Positions 17,504-26,566 are shown, numbered from the stretch's first letter. The stretch: 64,000 bases of DNA from Marinoscillum sp. MHG1-6 (GCF_024714475.1 NZ_JAMZMI010000008.1:124001-188000); one strand, 5' to 3'. The notes: generated by a model not told the origin, from the letters alone. Numbers and translations: made by a program.

Positions 17504-18785
17504 GGTATTAATTCTGGTAGTTAGTTTCCTTATACTACTGTCACTTGGGGTTCCCGTTGCTGTGAGTATTGGTCTATCGTCCATGTTTACTTTGATGGTG
17601 AGTATTCCAACTATCAATGCGTATACGACGCTGGCTCAGCGTATGGCAACAGGCCTGGATAGTTTCGCGCTATTAGCGATCCCGTTCTTCATATTGTCGG
17701 GTCAGCTTATGAATAGCGGAGGTATTGCAAAAAGGCTGGTCGACTTTGCCAAGGCCATTGTTGGAGGTCTTCCGGGTGGCTTGGCGTTTGTCAATATCCT
17801 TGCTTGTATGTTGTTTGGAGCAATTTCAGGTTCTGCCGCCGCAGCCGCATCGGCGATTGGTGGATTTATGGGGCCTCGTATGGAAGAGGAAGGCTATGAG
17901 AAGTCTTTTGGTGCGGCAGTAAACATTTCCAGTGCAACAACCGGATTGATCATCCCACCAAGTAATATTCTCATTGTGTACTCGCTGGCGAGTGGAGGGG
18001 TTTCTATTGCCGCTTTGTTTATCGCTGGTTATGTTCCGGGTATTTTGATGGGGTTAGCTTTGATGCTGGTTGCGATGGTCATATCTATCAAAAGAAAGTA
18101 TAAAAGAGGAAGTTGGGAAAGCCTTGGCTCCACTTTCAAGAAGTTTTGGGATGCCTTCCCGAGTTTACTGCTTTTGGTAATTGTCATTGGTGGTATCGTC
18201 GCCGGTATCTTCACAGCTACAGAAGCTTCAGCGATTGCGGTATTGTATACCCTTGTTTTGGCATTTATCTACAAGGAAGTGCGAATTGCCGACCTTCCAA
18301 GAATTCTTTTAAGTACGGTAAATACCACCTCCATCGTGATGCTTTTGATCGGTACGTCCATGGGAATGAGCTGGGTGATGTCATACGAAAATATACCTCA
18401 GGAGGTGAGCAGGGTGCTGATTACCTTGACGGATAATCCTTTGGTGATTTTACTGATCATTAACATGCTTCTTCTCTTCGTGGGAATATTTATGGATATG
18501 ACTCCTGCGGTGCTGATCTTCACACCGATTTTTCTACCGGTCGTGACGGAAATTGGAATGGATCCAATCCATTTCGGGATCGTCATGGTGATGAACCTTT
18601 GTATCGGATTGTGTACGCCTCCTGTGGGATCGGTGCTGTTTATAGGGTGTGGTGTTGCCAATATCAGTATTCAGAAGGTGATCAAACCACTACTGCCTAT
18701 GTTCATAGCAATGTTCCTGGTTTTGATGATAGTTACCTTTTGGCCGACACTTACTATGTGGTTACCACAAGTTTTTGGATTTTAG
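17490..18785 (+). CDS. dctM: TRAP transporter large permease
   Basis: 431 residues with about 12-13 hydrophobic segments, the usual size for DctM. Characteristic stretches include LAIPFFILSGQLMNSGGIA, the ASAAAAASAIG-type segment near 120, IPPSNILIVY and the C-terminal FGIVMVMNLCIGLCTPPVG. It drives Na+-coupled solute import across the inner membrane. Last gene before a strong terminator. Confidence 0.95.
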   Translation: MAVTEVLILVVSFLILLSLGVPVAVSIGLSSMFTLMVSIPTINAYTTLAQRMATGLDSFALLAIPFFILSGQLMNSGGIAKRLVDFAKAIVGGLPGGLAFVNILACMLFGAISGSAAAAASAIGGFMGPRMEEEGYEKSFGAAVNISSATTGLIIPPSNILIVYSLASGGVSIAALFIAGYVPGILMGLALMLVAMVISIKRKYKRGSWESLGSTFKKFWDAFPSLLLLVIVIGGIVAGIFTATEASAIAVLYTLVLAFIYKEVRIADLPRILLSTVNTTSIVMLLIGTSMGMSWVMSYENIPQEVSRVLITLTDNPLVILLIINMLLLFVGIFMDMTPAVLIFTPIFLPVVTEIGMDPIHFGIVMVMNLCIGLCTPPVGSVLFIGCGVANISIQKVIKPLLPMFIAMFLVLMIVTFWPTLTMWLPQVFGF

Positions 18786-18820
18786 AAAGTGCCTAAATGG
18801 GCTGTAAATAGATATTTTGG

Positions 18821-18851
18821 AAAAAATACCCTTTTTTGGGTATTTTTTTTT
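18821..18851 (+). terminator. Terminator of the uronate/TRAP operon
   Basis: AAAAAATACCC pairs with GGGTATTTTTT around a T-loop and is followed by further T residues. Strong bidirectional-looking rho-independent terminator 36 bp after dctM. Confidence 0.9.
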
Positions 18852-18879
18852 GCCCTTTGCCGCTCTACTTTCGAGGTGT

Positions 18880-18902
18880 AACAGATTCGTTCTGTATCTG
18901 TT
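18880..18902. promoter_or_regulatory. Inverted repeat upstream of TetR gene (candidate operator)
   Basis: AACAGAT and ATCTGTT are perfect 7-bp arms with a 9-bp spacer, the geometry of many TetR-family operators. It is 90 bp before the TetR start. Autoregulation is inferred only. Confidence 0.35.
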
Positions 18903-18917
18903 CACCGCTGGTTAAGG

Positions 18918-18945
18918 GCCTTCTCAATATGGGGAGGCTTTTTTT
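18918..18945 (+). terminator. Hairpin plus T-run in the TetR leader
   Basis: GCCTTCTC pairs with GGGGAGGC (two wobble pairs) around AATAT, followed by seven T. It lies between the dctM terminator and the TetR start, with no gene in between. It could be a leader attenuator or the end of a short RNA. Confidence 0.5.
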
Positions 18946-18991
18946 ATTTGGATTCGGACAACATTTTGCTTCAAACATTTGTTACCGAATC

Positions 18992-19657
18992 ATGGAAAAG
19001 ACAGCAACGAAAAAAGCGAAGCGATCGATTACAAAATCGACCCTTCAAAAGGCCTACATAGACTATCTGCTCACCCATGGAAAACAGCCCGTTTCGATCT
19101 TCGAATTTGCCGGAGAGCTGAAAGCTACCGAGTCAGATTTTTATAAGCATTTTAATAGCTTTAAAGCACTTGAGCGTTCTTTGTGGCTGGACTGGTTCAA
19201 TAGTACGGTTAAGCTCCTGGAGAAGGATGAAGCCTATGCTCAATATTCGGTGAGGGAGAAGGTGCTGGCCTTTTACTTCACATGGTTTGAAACAGTCATG
19301 AAACACCGAAGCTATATCATCTTTCGTTTTGAAAAGGTCCGAAAGGAACTGACCCCATTTTTCCTTTTGGCACTGAAAGATGCTTTTGATGATTACATCA
19401 ATATGTTGCTCGTGGAAGGAAAAGAGAGTACTGAAATAGCTGAGAGACCTTTTAGCAAGCAGTACGATAAGGCTTTTTGGTTGCACTTCATTTTCCTCAA
19501 TAAGTTTTGGACAGAAGACGATAGCGATGATTTTCAAAAAACGGATGCGGCTATCGAAAAATCAGTCAACCTTGGACTTGATCTGGTAGGTAAAGGGCCC
19601 CTGGACTCGATGATCGATTTCGCAAAGTTTTTATTTCAAAATAAGCGACCATTTTGA
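18992..19657 (+). CDS. TetR/AcrR-like transcriptional regulator
   Basis: 221 residues from MEKTATKK. The frame opens earlier, at 18836, but those residues would cover the leader hairpin and are cysteine- and phenylalanine-rich junk. Residues about 12-60 form a helix-turn-helix (TKSTLQKAYIDYLLTHGKQPVSIFEFAGEL, then ESDFYKHFNSFKALERSLW). The rest is an all-helical ligand domain. Its stop overlaps the start of the ABC1-kinase gene by one base, a TetR-UbiB/ABC1 pairing I have seen in Bacteroidota. Effector unknown. Confidence 0.8.
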   Translation: MEKTATKKAKRSITKSTLQKAYIDYLLTHGKQPVSIFEFAGELKATESDFYKHFNSFKALERSLWLDWFNSTVKLLEKDEAYAQYSVREKVLAFYFTWFETVMKHRSYIIFRFEKVRKELTPFFLLALKDAFDDYINMLLVEGKESTEIAERPFSKQYDKAFWLHFIFLNKFWTEDDSDDFQKTDAAIEKSVNLGLDLVGKGPLDSMIDFAKFLFQNKRPF

Positions 19658-20964
19658 TGAAGGAACAATCAAAAATCCCAGTAGGGAAAGTTTCGAGGGC
19701 AGCGAAGTTTGTGAGTACCGGAGCCAAGGTTGGGGGCAACTATTTGAAGCATTATTCACGAAAGTTGGTGGATAAGAATGCGACTCGCGAGCAGTTGGAT
19801 AAGGACAATGCCAATGATATTTACGATTCCCTTAGTGAGCTGAAAGGCAGTGCGCTCAAGGTAGCGCAGATGCTGGCTATGGATAAAAACCTGTTGCCCA
19901 CAGCTTATCAGGACAAGTTTGCCATGAGTCAGTACAGTGCACCACCGCTTTCTTTTCCTCTGGTGGTCAAAACATTTCAGAAATACTTTGACAAGTCTCC
20001 TTTCGAAATGTTTGACAGCTTTACTAAAAATGCGGTAAACGCAGCATCTATTGGTCAGGTGCATAAGGCTACAATAGGAGAGCAGGTGCTGGCTGTGAAA
20101 ATTCAATATCCGGGTGTAGCGGATAGTGTACGATCCGATTTGAAGTTGGTGAAGCCATTTGCTCTCAGGCTTTTTGGGCTCAACGAAATAGAGTTGGATC
20201 AATACATGGATGAGGTGCAGGGTAAATTGCTGGAGGAAACAGATTATCAGCTAGAGGTCAGGCGATCCATGGCGATCTCTGAGGCCTGCTCCCATATTAA
20301 GGGGCTTCAATTTCCAAAGTATTATCCTGAAATGTCCGCCGATCGGATCATTACCATGGACTGGATCGAAGGGAAGCACATTAAGGAATTTTTGGCAACT
20401 AACCCATCACAGCATATACGTGATGAAATAGGGCAATCCCTGTGGGAGTTTTATCACCATCAGATCCATGAACTGAAGGAAGTTCATGCAGACCCGCATC
20501 CCGGTAACTTTATTATGCAGTCTGACGGCACGCTTGGAGTGATTGATTTTGGATGTGTGAAGGAAATCCCCAAAGATTTTTACGAGGCTTACTTTAAGTT
20601 GATGAGTAAAGGGCTGGTAAGTAATGATGAAGAATTAAAAGCGGTATTATCGCGACTCAGTTTCCTTTATGAGGATGATAGTCCGTATGAAATAGAGCTT
20701 TATTTATCTGTGTTCAAGGAAATGACCGAATTACTGGGGCAACCTTTCCATTATGATGAATTTGACTTTTCTGACGATCGCTTTTTCAATGAGATTTACC
20801 AGCTCAGTGAACGGTTAAGCAATATGAAGGAGTTGAGAAATTCACGTCATCCGAGGGGTTCCCGACACGGGTTGTATGTCAATCGCACCTATTTTGGTCT
20901 TTACAACCTGCTCAATGCACTTGGAGCCAAAGTGAAAACTACCAAACCCGATTGGTTGGTGTAA
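19657..20964 (+). CDS. ABC1/AarF/UbiB atypical kinase family protein
   Basis: 435 residues, starting at the ATG that overlaps the TetR stop. Family landmarks are visible: KGSALKVAQM (the KxGQ-type motif, about 68-77), AASIGQVHKA (the Ala-rich nucleotide loop, about 129-138), the lysine of AVKIQYP, EVHADPHPGNF (catalytic loop) and GVIDFGCVKE (DFG metal site). ABC1 proteins support quinone or lipid metabolism through ATPase activity. There is no obvious signal peptide or C-terminal membrane anchor. Confidence 0.9.
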   Translation: MKEQSKIPVGKVSRAAKFVSTGAKVGGNYLKHYSRKLVDKNATREQLDKDNANDIYDSLSELKGSALKVAQMLAMDKNLLPTAYQDKFAMSQYSAPPLSFPLVVKTFQKYFDKSPFEMFDSFTKNAVNAASIGQVHKATIGEQVLAVKIQYPGVADSVRSDLKLVKPFALRLFGLNEIELDQYMDEVQGKLLEETDYQLEVRRSMAISEACSHIKGLQFPKYYPEMSADRIITMDWIEGKHIKEFLATNPSQHIRDEIGQSLWEFYHHQIHELKEVHADPHPGNFIMQSDGTLGVIDFGCVKEIPKDFYEAYFKLMSKGLVSNDEELKAVLSRLSFLYEDDSPYEIELYLSVFKEMTELLGQPFHYDEFDFSDDRFFNEIYQLSERLSNMKELRNSRHPRGSRHGLYVNRTYFGLYNLLNALGAKVKTTKPDWLV

Positions 20965-21051
20965 CGGAATATCATTCCTGAATGAAATTGTGATTTGTGG
21001 CAATTCCTCATCCCATTTCGGTAAATTTCTAGAACAACAAATACACCCGAA

Positions 21052-21984
21052 ATGACCAATTATGCAGAAGGTATGCTCAAAGACGGAGCGCTCAAGGGGA
21101 AAACGATCATTGTGACGGGAGGTGGGACAGGTCTTGGTAAATCCATGGCTACCTACTTCTCTAAACTTGGTGCCAATACCGTGATCACGAGCCGTAAACT
21201 CGAAGTCTTGCATGAAACAGCTAAAGAGATAACCGAACATTCCGGTTATCCCGTATTAGCGCTGGCTTGTGATGTTCGGGACTACGAACAGGTCGAGCAG
21301 GTCATACAGGATTCAAAGAAGGAGTTTGGGCAGGTAGATGTGTTGCTGAACAACGCGGCCGGTAACTTTATTAGTCCAACCGAAAGACTTTCACATAGAG
21401 CCTTTGATACTGTGGTGGATATTGTCTTAAAGGGCTCGTACAATTTCACCCTGGCGCTCGGGAAGGATTGGATACAAAACAAGCAAAAAGGAAACATACT
21501 GAGCATTGTGACCACTTATGCATGGACAGGTTCGGGGTATGTGGTGCCTTCAGCATGTGCGAAGGCTGGTGTGCTTTCCATGACCAGATCATTAGCGGTT
21601 GAATGGGCAAAATATGGAATTCGATGTAATGCGATTGCTCCAGGGCCCTTTCCGACCAAAGGTGCCTGGGAGAGACTGCTTCCGGGAGGGTTGAAGGATA
21701 AGTTTGATCCCGCTAAAAAGGTACCGGTGGGGCGCGTAGGCGATCATCAGGAACTGGCTAATCTGGCAGCTTACATGGTGTCTGATTTCTCAGCTTATGT
21801 CAATGGCGAGGTAATTACCATTGATGGAGGAGAATGGCTGAAGGGGGCAGGAGAGTTTAGTATGTTAGATCAGGTTCCTGAGGAGCTGTGGGAAGCCATG
21901 GAGATGGGTAGAAAAAAGGAGGGGAGCAAACTGAAAATGATGTGGCTTTACCTGAATGGGTTAAGGAAGGTTAAGTTTAAGTGA
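21052..21984 (+). CDS. 2,4-dienoyl-CoA reductase (SDR type)
   Basis: 310 residues. It has the cofactor motif TGGGTGLG (about 24-31) and NNAAGNF (about 100-106). In place of the usual YxxxK it has the DECR signature VVPSACAKAGV, where Ser and Lys are four residues apart. PGPFPTKGAWERLLPGG follows, very close to the mammalian DECR C-terminal half. It reduces 2,4-dienoyl-CoA with NADPH in beta-oxidation of unsaturated fatty acids. Stands 87 bp after the ABC1 gene, possibly in the same transcript. Confidence 0.88.
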   Translation: MTNYAEGMLKDGALKGKTIIVTGGGTGLGKSMATYFSKLGANTVITSRKLEVLHETAKEITEHSGYPVLALACDVRDYEQVEQVIQDSKKEFGQVDVLLNNAAGNFISPTERLSHRAFDTVVDIVLKGSYNFTLALGKDWIQNKQKGNILSIVTTYAWTGSGYVVPSACAKAGVLSMTRSLAVEWAKYGIRCNAIAPGPFPTKGAWERLLPGGLKDKFDPAKKVPVGRVGDHQELANLAAYMVSDFSAYVNGEVITIDGGEWLKGAGEFSMLDQVPEELWEAMEMGRKKEGSKLKMMWLYLNGLRKVKFK

Positions 21985-21992
21985 AGGCTGGT

Positions 21993-22511
21993 CTATTCAA
22001 TCCCGGAATAACCATCTGAGATTAGTATTGAACCAGCACAACTAAGTATTTCTATGATTTCCTGCGCGCCTGTGGTGGTAGAAATGGTATCTATGCTGGA
22101 TATCAGCGTGGAGGCTTCGCAGTTTGAATCATCAATAGCTGAAGAAAGGTTTTGTTTAACCATGGTTTCATTGGCAAGAAATGCTTCCCTAATTGATATC
22201 TCCCGATCAATGAACCAGTCTGCTGCGCCGGCTTCCTCGTATTGTGCTCGCAATGCCTCAAAGTCATAATAGGCTTTACGACCTTCTACTCGCAGTTCAA
22301 AATACACTTCGCTGCACCCACCTGAGTTAGGTCCCTGCCATAGAATGGGTTGATCCTCTATGGAGATGATTTGGCAATTGCCGTCACCCCATTCAGCAAG
22401 TTTGTTGCCAATGAGGATGATCTCCGCTTCCGAAATGTTCGAATCTTCTTCTTCACAGCTTAGGAATAAGGTGGTGAATAATACTAAAATGATGAACTGG
22501 AATATTTTCAT
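21993..22511 (-). CDS. Hypothetical lipoprotein, 172 aa
   Basis: The N-terminus MKIFQFIILVLFTTLFLSC is a lipoprotein signal, with the acylated Cys at 19 followed by EEEDSN; acidic residues after the Cys often accompany surface export in Bacteroidota. Four further cysteines occur (in DGNCQII, GGCSEV, SNCEAS and LSCAGS) and may form disulfides. I do not recognise the family. Convergent with the dienoyl-CoA reductase gene, 8 bp apart. Confidence 0.7.
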   Translation of the reverse strand: MKIFQFIILVLFTTLFLSCEEEDSNISEAEIILIGNKLAEWGDGNCQIISIEDQPILWQGPNSGGCSEVYFELRVEGRKAYYDFEALRAQYEEAGAADWFIDREISIREAFLANETMVKQNLSSAIDDSNCEASTLISSIDTISTTTGAQEIIEILSCAGSILISDGYSGIE

Positions 22512-22774
22512 AAGTAATCGGTTAAACTCAGACCGTCAAATATATCCAATTATCCCGGAAAGCGGTTTGATTTGCTTGTCTTGGACCATCTTGTTATGGG
22601 CGTTGTTGAGCTCTCTCGAACAACATTAAAATACCAAAGAAGTCATGTTGATGATAACACTTTCAAGGGCGAAAGTGATCATTAGTCATTTTAAGCGACG
22701 CTGAAAGCTGAACACTGAAAATAACTGGGTGCGAGTCATCGGTGATTCAAGCCTTCGGACAATCTAATTCAGCC

Positions 22775-22800
22775 AATATAATTTCCTTAATTATTATATT
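22775..22800. promoter_or_regulatory. Inverted repeat before padR gene (candidate PadR operator)
   Basis: AATATAAT and ATTATATT are perfect 8-bp arms with a 10-bp spacer, ending 28 bp before the PadR ATG. AT-rich inverted repeats are usual for PadR autoregulation; binding is inferred. The rest of the 22512-22828 gap holds no gene that I can support. Confidence 0.45.
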
Positions 22801-22828
22801 ATTTATATATTTAAGAAAATTAAATATT

Positions 22829-23185
22829 ATGGATTCTAAAGAGTATATAAAGGGAACCATCAAAACCATCGTACTCAAGCTATTGGCAGAGCAGGAGCGG
22901 ATGTACGGATATGAGATCAGTCAGCGGGTAAAGGAATTGTCCTCAGGAGAGATAGAGCTGACCTATGGTGCACTGTACCCAATCCTTTATAAGCTGGAGA
23001 AGGATGGTTTTCTGATGACACACTCTGAGATTGTTGATGGACGGGTGCGTAAGTATTATTCGTTGACTAAATCCGGCAATGAGACAGCAAAGGTGAAGGT
23101 GGCTGAGCTTAATCGTTTTGTTGAATTGCTGCAAAATGTACTGACGCCAATGCCCGGATCAAATTTGAGCACATGGGGAGCTTAA
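22829..23185 (+). CDS. PadR family transcriptional regulator
   Basis: 118 residues from MDSKEYIKGT. An earlier in-frame start at 22742 would add an improbable hydrophobic tail and cover the operator. The winged helix shows KLLAEQERMYGYEISQRV, the recognition region LTYGALYPILYKLEKDGF and the wing VDGRVRKYYSLTKSG, all classic PadR. It overlaps the following membrane-protein gene by 13 bp. PadR with a co-transcribed membrane protein bearing a short helical N-terminal domain is a common Bacteroidota arrangement. Confidence 0.92.
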   Translation: MDSKEYIKGTIKTIVLKLLAEQERMYGYEISQRVKELSSGEIELTYGALYPILYKLEKDGFLMTHSEIVDGRVRKYYSLTKSGNETAKVKVAELNRFVELLQNVLTPMPGSNLSTWGA

Positions 23186-24408
23186 GTCAGGAACAAGTAG
23201 CGATGCTTATGGCAGATCTGGATGCGGAAGGAATCACATTCGAGCCGCTGAGGTCTGAGTTGGCTGATCACCTGATCAGTGATGTGGAGAGTAAAATTCA
23301 GGACGGACTTTCATTCGAAGGGGCTTTTAAAATTGTCAAGTCTCAAATACCAAAAAATCATTTTAAACACATACAAAAGGAGACCATGGAAATATTGAGT
23401 AAAAAATTCTTCATCGTGAACCTGTTCGTTAAGGTTTCAGTCGCATTGTTGACTCTTTCAGCATTCTTTAAGCTAATGCATTGGCCTGGTGCATCGGCTT
23501 TGCTTGTGTTATTTATGGGCGTGTCTGCCTTTACGATTTTGCTTGGTTCAGGTCGGTGTGTTCGCGTTTATAGAGAGTATAAAGGGCGGATGGCCATATG
23601 GGCCATAGCCATTCTTTTTGGAGCTTTTGTAATAGGCCTTTGCTTTAAAGTTCTGCATTTTCCTGGGGCCATGGAGCTCTTTGTTTATTCTTCTATTGGC
23701 ATTGCAATCCTGTTTCCGGCCCTTTCCATTTACTTTTATTTTTCAGGCGGTAGCCTTCGGGATCATTTGCTGGTTCATCTGCTTGGAAATAATCAAAGGT
23801 ACATGAAGCATGTAGCGCTTACTTTGATTGGATTTGGGATTATTCTGAATTCAGAAAAGGTATTTCTTGGAGGGCAAAATTACACAGGGCTGATTTTCTT
23901 TTTTTTCTCTGTGATACTGGTTGGAATGTATACCTATGCTTTTACCTGGAAATATTTCGTTGAAAATTCAACCGATCAACCTGCCGTCAAAAGGGCGTTG
24001 CTGTTATCATCTACTTTGGCCTTCTTGCTATTCATGTTGCCCATGTTCATGCCTGTATTATTCGGATCTGAGAATGGTATTGGATTCGTGATCAGACAGT
24101 TTGCAGCCTTTGGTGCACTCATCATCTTTGATGTGATCGTGTGCGTTCATTATGCAAAGTTCTCAGATTCTCCCTCCAAACATTGGCTTGCTCCCTTAAG
24201 CACATTTTTGGTTTTTTATCCGTTTGTCAGACTGGGGATCAAATTGGAGTGGTTTGAAGGTTTTTTGGGCGGATTGACCACCAACACCACTTTCATTATC
24301 GGTTTTCTGGTTTTCCTTTTGGTTCTATATGTGCGGTTCAGAAAGGAGCCTCTGTTTTCATCTTTGATCATACTCACCATGGTCTCACATATGATCCCAA
24401 CGCTTTAG
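23173..24408 (+). CDS. PadR-associated membrane protein with GldL-like motifs
   Basis: 411 residues. A cytoplasmic helical domain (about 1-75) resembles the N-terminal part of DUF1700/permease-prefix proteins and is followed by about 10 hydrophobic segments. The first two helical hairpins each contain a similar motif, FFKLMHWPGA (about 98-107) and CFKVLHFPGA (about 158-167), which resembles the FKxxHxPG stretch of GldL/PorL. This is not a GldL protein, since the size and remaining helices differ. Function unknown; envelope sensing under PadR control is only a guess. Confidence 0.75.
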   Translation: MGSLSQEQVAMLMADLDAEGITFEPLRSELADHLISDVESKIQDGLSFEGAFKIVKSQIPKNHFKHIQKETMEILSKKFFIVNLFVKVSVALLTLSAFFKLMHWPGASALLVLFMGVSAFTILLGSGRCVRVYREYKGRMAIWAIAILFGAFVIGLCFKVLHFPGAMELFVYSSIGIAILFPALSIYFYFSGGSLRDHLLVHLLGNNQRYMKHVALTLIGFGIILNSEKVFLGGQNYTGLIFFFFSVILVGMYTYAFTWKYFVENSTDQPAVKRALLLSSTLAFLLFMLPMFMPVLFGSENGIGFVIRQFAAFGALIIFDVIVCVHYAKFSDSPSKHWLAPLSTFLVFYPFVRLGIKLEWFEGFLGGLTTNTTFIIGFLVFLLVLYVRFRKEPLFSSLIILTMVSHMIPTL

Positions 24409-24627
24409 AATATAGATCAAGGCGGGTTGGGGAAAAAATGGCGGGCGGTTGAGCGAAATGGCCAGCGGGTTTATTTTTTCATGGTCTTTTGTCCACTTTT
24501 TGACAAGAAAAAGTGGAAGCCTCTCCGGCTTGAGGAGAATATCATAAACCGGACGTTACATCCCAATGGGAATAACGGATTAATGCTTGCTTGCTGTCAA
24601 GCAGGCCAACGTCGAACCCAGTTTCTA
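24409..24627. other. Intergenic region with strong hairpin
   Basis: No gene. At 24493-24516 CCACTTTTT and AAAAAGTGG form a perfect 9-bp stem around GACAAG. It lies between two convergent genes and could act as a terminator for the plus-strand membrane-protein gene, although it is 85 bp downstream. Confidence 0.5.
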
Positions 24628-26415
24628 CTATTCCACCCCAATAGGTACAACCTTCCACTCCTGATCATAATAAGGAGTCTGGGCATAAAACCATTCGTAA
24701 ATGCTCTTTGGAGACTTTGCAAAGGCGCTGTCGGTCTTCATTTTCGATTCAAACCGAGCCTTTAAATCAGGGTCCTCTGATAGCATCTTACCAATCAATG
24801 GTTCGATGACGTAGGCTTCGATATACTCTGTTTGGGAAAGGATTGGTAGGAAATAGCCCCATTGCAGGAATCCATCAGGTGCTGATGGTTCAAGTAAAGC
24901 AACTACCAGTTCTCCTAAAGGTTGGTCAGTTGGGATCCGCACTGAACCGGGGTAATAGGTCACTTCTCTGGAAATACTTTCAGTCTTAATGTCTTCAAGC
25001 CTTACGCGGCCTTCATAAGGTTCCCCAACCTTATAGGAGGTGAGAAAGTACTGGTTCACCGTCTTTGTCTGAGTAGTGGTGAGTGTCTCCATTTCTACTC
25101 CGTGATGTTGCAGTTTTTCGATGACTTCACTCCATTCTGCGGGCACCCAATAGGCGCTGGGTACTTTTACTTTCGTTGAGGCTTTGGAGATTTTAATGTT
25201 AGCAATGGTTTCTGTGGTGGTCTGTCCTGTCCATTGCACATATTCTGTATGAGTATATTTCGATTTTACCAGGACGGACTTGATTCCTTCCAGTTGCATC
25301 GAGTCAGGAGGACCTTCCGCTTCTTCATAGGCCAGCGTGAGAGAATCCGGTCTGAGTTTCAGGTCGTTTTCGATCATTTCATTGAGCAGGGGTCCTTTAG
25401 AGGCCAGTACGTTGATTGCCGCTTCGAGAAAAACATAAGTTCCCAGTACGCGCTGGTTGTACGGCTTTAAAGAATGATTTTCAACCAAAATGGAGGGTAC
25501 ATGTCGCAGGTTACCGTACGAATCTGAATACCGCGGACTGAAAGCATATTCGGTGTTCCCTTCCGTAAAATCTCTATCGTTTTTGGCAAACATCAAAGGG
25601 CCCGGAATATGACCATTTTCCTGAAGTGCATCATCGACCTTAGGTTTCAGTTCTTCTGAAAGCCATTTGGTGATGGTTGGAGAATAAGAGGACTTTTCAG
25701 CAAAGCCATAGGTAATATCATATTGATAGTCAGCTCCATCAGTCACGTGGAGGTCCACATAGAGTTCCGGGTCATAGTCATTGATCACCTGAATTACCGC
25801 TTGCACTCCGGCGGTTTCTATTTTTGTAAAGTCCCGGTTGAGGTTCAGGTTTTGAGCATTGGTGCGCCATCCCATCACCTTTGGCCCGCGCTGATTCACA
25901 CGGGTGTATTCGCTTTTTCGCTCGTGCCCGTCCACATTCAGGATAGGGATAAATAGCAGATTAACATCGTCCAGCAATGCCTTCTTTTTGCCCATGGCAA
26001 TGTCTCTGAGCAGCATCATGCCGGCATCCTTTCCGTCAATTTCACCGGAGTGAATGCCTGCATGAAATAGAAAGGCCGGTTTTGGTGAATTGACAATATC
26101 CGATGCTTCAAATTTGCCTTCCTTTGAGGCGATGATCATCTGAATGGGTCGGCCTTGTTCGCTCATGCCTATCGACCTCATTGATAGCAAAGGAGATGCC
26201 TCAACGAGCTTAGATAGCCATGCCATGGTAGTTTTATAATCCGGCGTTTCTGTAAGTCCGGAAACCTCGGAAGGTGTGATCCACGGGTTCTTCTTTTTGA
26301 CAATCAAAGCCTCACTTTTTCCGGACCATGGGAGCACAGGAGGCAGAATGTCCTGACTTTGCAGTGTGGTCAGAAAAATGAATGAGATAAGGAGAAGTAG
26401 CGCAGTTTTTTTCAT
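24628..26415 (-). CDS. Secreted M14-family zinc carboxypeptidase
   Basis: 595 residues with a signal peptide (about 1-20). The zinc site HSGEID is near residue 117-122 (His and Glu), with the third ligand His probably in VDLHVTDGADY (about 215-225). RTNAQNLNLNRD resembles the substrate-binding Asn-Arg region, and LVENHSL carries the catalytic Glu candidate (about 307). The C-terminal ~250 residues are an extra beta-rich region. M14 enzymes trim C-terminal residues of peptides; periplasmic or extracellular location follows from the signal. Confidence 0.88.
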   Translation of the reverse strand: MKKTALLLLISFIFLTTLQSQDILPPVLPWSGKSEALIVKKKNPWITPSEVSGLTETPDYKTTMAWLSKLVEASPLLSMRSIGMSEQGRPIQMIIASKEGKFEASDIVNSPKPAFLFHAGIHSGEIDGKDAGMMLLRDIAMGKKKALLDDVNLLFIPILNVDGHERKSEYTRVNQRGPKVMGWRTNAQNLNLNRDFTKIETAGVQAVIQVINDYDPELYVDLHVTDGADYQYDITYGFAEKSSYSPTITKWLSEELKPKVDDALQENGHIPGPLMFAKNDRDFTEGNTEYAFSPRYSDSYGNLRHVPSILVENHSLKPYNQRVLGTYVFLEAAINVLASKGPLLNEMIENDLKLRPDSLTLAYEEAEGPPDSMQLEGIKSVLVKSKYTHTEYVQWTGQTTTETIANIKISKASTKVKVPSAYWVPAEWSEVIEKLQHHGVEMETLTTTQTKTVNQYFLTSYKVGEPYEGRVRLEDIKTESISREVTYYPGSVRIPTDQPLGELVVALLEPSAPDGFLQWGYFLPILSQTEYIEAYVIEPLIGKMLSEDPDLKARFESKMKTDSAFAKSPKSIYEWFYAQTPYYDQEWKVVPIGVE

Positions 26416-26543
26416 AGGGAAAATATTGAGTAGCCAAGATCTTAAAATTCAGTCCGATTCTCAAATGTGATTTGATGAGTGGTGTCAGGCACGGTTTTAG
26501 TTACCGTCTATCACAAATACATTAGAGGGGTAGTTCATAATTC

Positions 26544-26551
26544 TACCTTTG
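26544..26551 (+). promoter_or_regulatory. -7 box TACCTTTG that decides the phhA start
   Basis: TACCTTTG matches TAnnTTTG. The TTG start at 26549 would lie inside this box, so transcription beginning about 7 bp later leaves the ATG at 26567 as the true start. Confidence 0.5.
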
Positions 26552-26566
26552 CAAAAATTTAAGACC

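Noticed and set aside
4075-18785. SusC/SusD pair in the pectin locus
   Set aside because: No TonB-dependent receptor-sized gene or SusD-like lipoprotein is present here.
18836-18991. 52-aa N-terminal extension of the TetR-like protein
   Set aside because: It would cover a terminator-like hairpin and has unrelated composition; MEKTATKK fits the HTH position better.
24428-24765. Plus-strand frame of 112 aa before and into the M14 gene
   Set aside because: It overlaps the antisense of the well-supported M14 C-terminus, has odd composition (Trp-, Cys- and Arg-rich) and spans a hairpin. It is a shadow frame.
26549-26566. TTG start of phenylalanine hydroxylase
   Set aside because: The TTG is part of the TACCTTTG promoter box, so it cannot be translated if that promoter is used.
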